Positions 61,367 through 64,000 of a stretch of 64,000 nt of DNA are shown here, piece after piece. The position numbers and the translations under genes were made by a program. Source of the DNA: Tetragonia tetragonoides (lineage: Eukaryota; Streptophyta; Magnoliopsida; Caryophyllales; Aizoaceae); NCBI GenBank assembly GCA_038025085.1, contig CM076144.1:13981501-14045500 (forward strand). The letters are read 5' to 3'. The notes under the pieces are model-generated. The model saw only the letters and a list, made by a program, of their open reading frames with translations, did not search any database and was not told the origin of the DNA. Each line of letters starts with the position of its first letter. The stretch's first letter is position 1.

Positions 61367-62709
61367 ATTCTCCCTCGACCCAAATTACCAAATACTTCCA
61401 CCTTGTCCGAGAAACGGACCTTCTTCTTCGCGGTCTTGCTTCTCCCTACGCAATGACCCTCAACATAGCACAAGTTGTTCTCTGCCTTCCTCCCTTGCAC
61501 AATCAAAGTAGCACCACGATATACTTTGCACCACCTTCCCGTACCAATGTATCTACACCCTTGCGATGTTAACTCGCCCAAAGAAATCACGTTAACACGA
61601 GCATCGGGTACATACCTCACATTGTGGAAGGTTCTAGTCACACCACCATGGAGCTCAATGCGGATGCTTCCCATCCCTTTGGCCTTCAACTTACCACTCC
61701 CCATGTTGATGTCACCATACTCTCCATCTTGGCACAAAGTATCAAACATAGCATGGTCTCTACAAATATGAACCGAAGCGCCGGAGTCCAACACCCAACT
61801 CTCTTGGCTTTCCTTCTTCTCATTGTTACTAGCCAAGAACAACTCCTTATTACCACCACAAGACATAGCCACATGAGAGGAGCTGCTATCATCATCAATT
61901 TTGGTCTTACCCATCTTCTCTTGCAGCTGCTTGAAACTCTTCAAATCATCTCTCATCTTTGGGCAACGACTTTGAATATGACCCTTCTCACCACAATAGT
62001 AACACTCCATGTTACTAAAGTCTCTCGCGCGCGACTTCGATCTACTTCTCGGGCCACCTCCTCTTCTCTCATGATTCCTCCCTCTTTCGTACACCTCCGC
62101 AGCTAGTACTCTATCTCCTCCATCACTTGAAGAGATACCATCAACCTGCAACATCATTCGATCATTCTCTCTCAACACTGTCATTGCTTCATCTAGAGTA
62201 ATCTCTGTCCTCCCTACAAGTAATGTCTGCACAATTGGCCTGTAGGACTTAGGTAGTGAAGCCAACAATAACAATGCCTCCTCCTGATCGGAGATCTTCT
62301 CATCTGCATTTCTCAACTGACATACTAGCTGGTTAAAGTTATTAATGTGGTCCTGCAACACTGTACCTTGCTCCATCTTTAGCTGGTACAACTCATATCT
62401 CAAACAAAGCTTGTTAGTCAGTGACTTTGATGCATATACACTCTGGAGCTTATCCAACAACTTCTTTGGATCTGTCTCAGTCAAGTAATTATACTTGATT
62501 TGCGGAGCCATAGCTAATCTAATAGTACTGACAGCTTTCTTCTTCTTCGATGTCCATTGGGCATCGGTCACACCAGTAGGCTTTGTCTCATCTAAAGCCT
62601 CATCTAAATTTTGTTGAACCAACAAATCCTCAACCGTACTCTTCCACACAGTAAAATTAATTTTACCATCAAACAAAAGAATTTCAAATTTGGGCACACT
62701 CCCAGACAT
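61360..62709 (-). CDS. Copia gag-protease protein
   Basis: 449 codons with no interruption. Residues 1-230 are copia gag (PKFEILLFDGKINFTVWKST, LYQLKMEQGTVLQDHINNFN). A CCHC knuckle CYYCGEKGHIQSRC lies at 236-249. The aspartic protease motif WVLDSGASVHICRDH has its DSG at 308-310, and the protease-side segment runs to about 415. The tail CVGRSKTAKKKVRFSDKVEV leads to GRGRIG and then TGA. That stop overlaps the first bases of the 3' LTR, so the frame runs through the polypurine tract. Gag and protease would form particles; reverse transcription and integration must come from a related full element. The integrity of the frame hints at recent function. Confidence 0.93.
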   Translation of the reverse strand: MSGSVPKFEILLFDGKINFTVWKSTVEDLLVQQNLDEALDETKPTGVTDAQWTSKKKKAVSTIRLAMAPQIKYNYLTETDPKKLLDKLQSVYASKSLTNKLCLRYELYQLKMEQGTVLQDHINNFNQLVCQLRNADEKISDQEEALLLLASLPKSYRPIVQTLLVGRTEITLDEAMTVLRENDRMMLQVDGISSSDGGDRVLAAEVYERGRNHERRGGGPRSRSKSRARDFSNMECYYCGEKGHIQSRCPKMRDDLKSFKQLQEKMGKTKIDDDSSSSHVAMSCGGNKELFLASNNEKKESQESWVLDSGASVHICRDHAMFDTLCQDGEYGDINMGSGKLKAKGMGSIRIELHGGVTRTFHNVRYVPDARVNVISLGELTSQGCRYIGTGRWCKVYRGATLIVQGRKAENNLCYVEGHCVGRSKTAKKKVRFSDKVEVFGNLGRGRIG

Positions 62710-62783
62710 CTTACTTGCACAAAATAATTCCTCCCTTCAACAAATACAGTAATTTTTCCACCACACGGATCCTACAACCAAAG

Positions 62784-62795
62784 CTCTGATACCAC
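62784..62795 (-). promoter_or_regulatory. Primer binding site, tRNA-iMet type
   Basis: On the minus strand TGGTATCAGAGC lies two bases after the end of the 5' LTR (…CCCCAACA AG). It is the standard copia/gypsy PBS complementary to initiator methionine tRNA. Confidence 0.9.
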
Positions 62796-62796
62796 T

Positions 62797-63609
62797 TGTT
62801 GGGGAAAACTACGGTATTTACGCACACTCAGAATAACAGATAATCGGAAAAATAAAGTGCAAGAACCCAAAATCAACACAGACAATTTTTACGTGGAAAA
62901 CCCCTCTCAATTAGGGGAAAAACCACGGTGCGAATCTCCACGCACTAAAATATAATCCACTATGATAATCAAGAGTACAAAGGTAACAATCACAAGATCA
63001 AACAATAAGTAGACTATCTATCTTTGGTACTAGTACAAATTGACAAACCCTAACTCAATTTGGTACTCCCACAAACCCAAAGATACACCCACAAATACCT
63101 GTCGATGACCGATCCGAGTACTCTGATTATCTTCACTCGAACAAGCCGAATCAACCGTGAACTAGAACAAACCTCTTTGGAGAAATCCTCTATTTCTCTC
63201 ACTATGTTTGTCTCTCTCTCACCGGCTCTCTTTTTTCTGTTTCGGCTGTGCTTGCTATGTCACGGCTTTTCTCAATTGTGCAATGCCGTCCCTGTTTTGT
63301 TTCTTTTTCACGGCACACCCACAAAACAAGAAGCCTTTGCTCAATCTTCTCATAGAAGATTTTCACCCCACAATATTTCTAGCCCATTAGTCCATGACAC
63401 ATGTCAATGGGCCAAATAAACAAAACAACAACCAAGCCCACTTATTACTTGGTTACAAAACTCACGCAGCTTTCTTTCTTTTTCTTTTTCTTTTTTTTTT
63501 TTTCTGTTTTTGTGTCTTTTTCTTTTTGTTCTATTTTATTTTCTATACAAACTAAAATAAAATAAAACACAATTAAATATTATTTGGTATTTAGGGCGTT
63601 ACCTCAACA
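62797..63609 (-). repeat. 5' LTR of the copia-type element
   Basis: 813 bp. Differences from the 3' LTR are mostly single substitutions plus length changes in CT and T runs (near 63,208 and 63,480). Confidence 0.92.
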
Positions 63610-63614
63610 ATATA

Positions 63615-64000
63615 TTAGATCAACAAGCGAGTTTTGATCAAGTATATTTGTGTAAAGCTCGCGACGAGTACACTAACTCGTTGCATTCACGCCCACATTT
63701 GCATGGCTGACATAGTACATTATTGGAGGTTTGTTTCATAATGGTCACAAATTATTTTCATTGCTACACACTCCCAGTTCCTCTAGACCTCTGTATTGCA
63801 TAGTTGCATAGTCTCATTTTGAGTAATTGAATTTGAGAGATTTTGAGCAGTGTCAGTGAATGTAGATTATTGGATTTGCGATTATTGGGAAAAACTGGAA
63901 TTCTGGGTGTTCGGTGGAGAGAGAAAGGGGATTAGAGAGAGCGGTGGTGTTTGATTGAGTTTGTGCAAAGATGGTTGAAACATAGGGAGAGAGGAGCTGA
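63615..64000. other. Right-edge flank, no gene seen
   Basis: Continues the sequence interrupted by the copia-type element. GAGA-rich stretches occur near the end (63,920-64,000), but the ATG at 63,972 closes after four codons. Confidence 0.4.

Larger units (their letters stand above)
60561..63609 (-). mobile_element. Non-autonomous copia-type LTR retrotransposon (gag-protease only)
   Basis: Two LTRs (60561-61366 and 62797-63609) start TGTTGGGGAAAAC and end CCTCAACA or a variant. An exact 5-bp duplication ATATA flanks them (60556-60560, 63610-63614). The minus-strand PBS TGGTATCAGAGC next to the right LTR is complementary to the 3' end of initiator tRNA-Met. A purine tract GGTCGAGGGAGAA adjoins the left LTR. 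The interior (about 1.43 kb) has one ORF and no integrase, RT or RNase H. I count about a dozen substitutions between the LTRs, so it is fairly young. Confidence 0.95.

Overview
This is plant nuclear DNA, almost certainly from a eudicot. It is AT-rich, the genes have GT-AG introns, one gene encodes a plant ECT-type YTH protein, another an F-box/LRR/FBD protein, and most of the rest is plant transposable elements. Several repeats would fit Caryophyllales, but I cannot prove the order or species. I see no rRNA, tRNA, CRISPR or bacterial-type feature.

Layout. 1-10,150: a minus-strand gene whose exons encode a UBA-like domain (exons between 1,545 and 5,858, untranslated leader near 10 kb). A hAT element sits in its 3.5-kb intron and SINE remnants lie around it. 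12,401-18,170: a complete minus-strand ECT (YTH-domain m6A reader) gene, seven coding exons and about 710 residues. 18.5-31 kb: a transposon graveyard. It holds a MULE containing a hAT element and a Stowaway-like MITE, a Harbinger transposase fragment split by a retroelement that itself carries a CACTA element, Helitron-like copies, a hAT with a perfect 8-bp duplication and a 1-kb minisatellite. 31.1-38.8 kb: a 5'-truncated LINE beside a complete but decayed L1 LINE with a 19-nt target duplication. 42.1-47.4 kb: a Harbinger element (DNA-binding ORF plus a broken DDE transposase) with a second copy of the MULE family inserted just upstream of its DNA-binding ORF. 47.7-48.6 kb: another Helitron-like copy. 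49.4-59.6 kb: a duplicated F-box/LRR/FBD gene, both copies damaged in different exons. 60.56-63.61 kb: a non-autonomous copia-type LTR retrotransposon encoding only gag and protease.

Host genes that look functional are the ECT gene, probably the UBA-like gene, and perhaps F-box copy 2 in truncated form. The best supported and most informative structures are the nested insertions. Target-site duplications and sister copies acting as empty sites let several element boundaries be fixed to the base. All splice sites were inferred by eye from the sequence and the protein frame; there is no transcript support.
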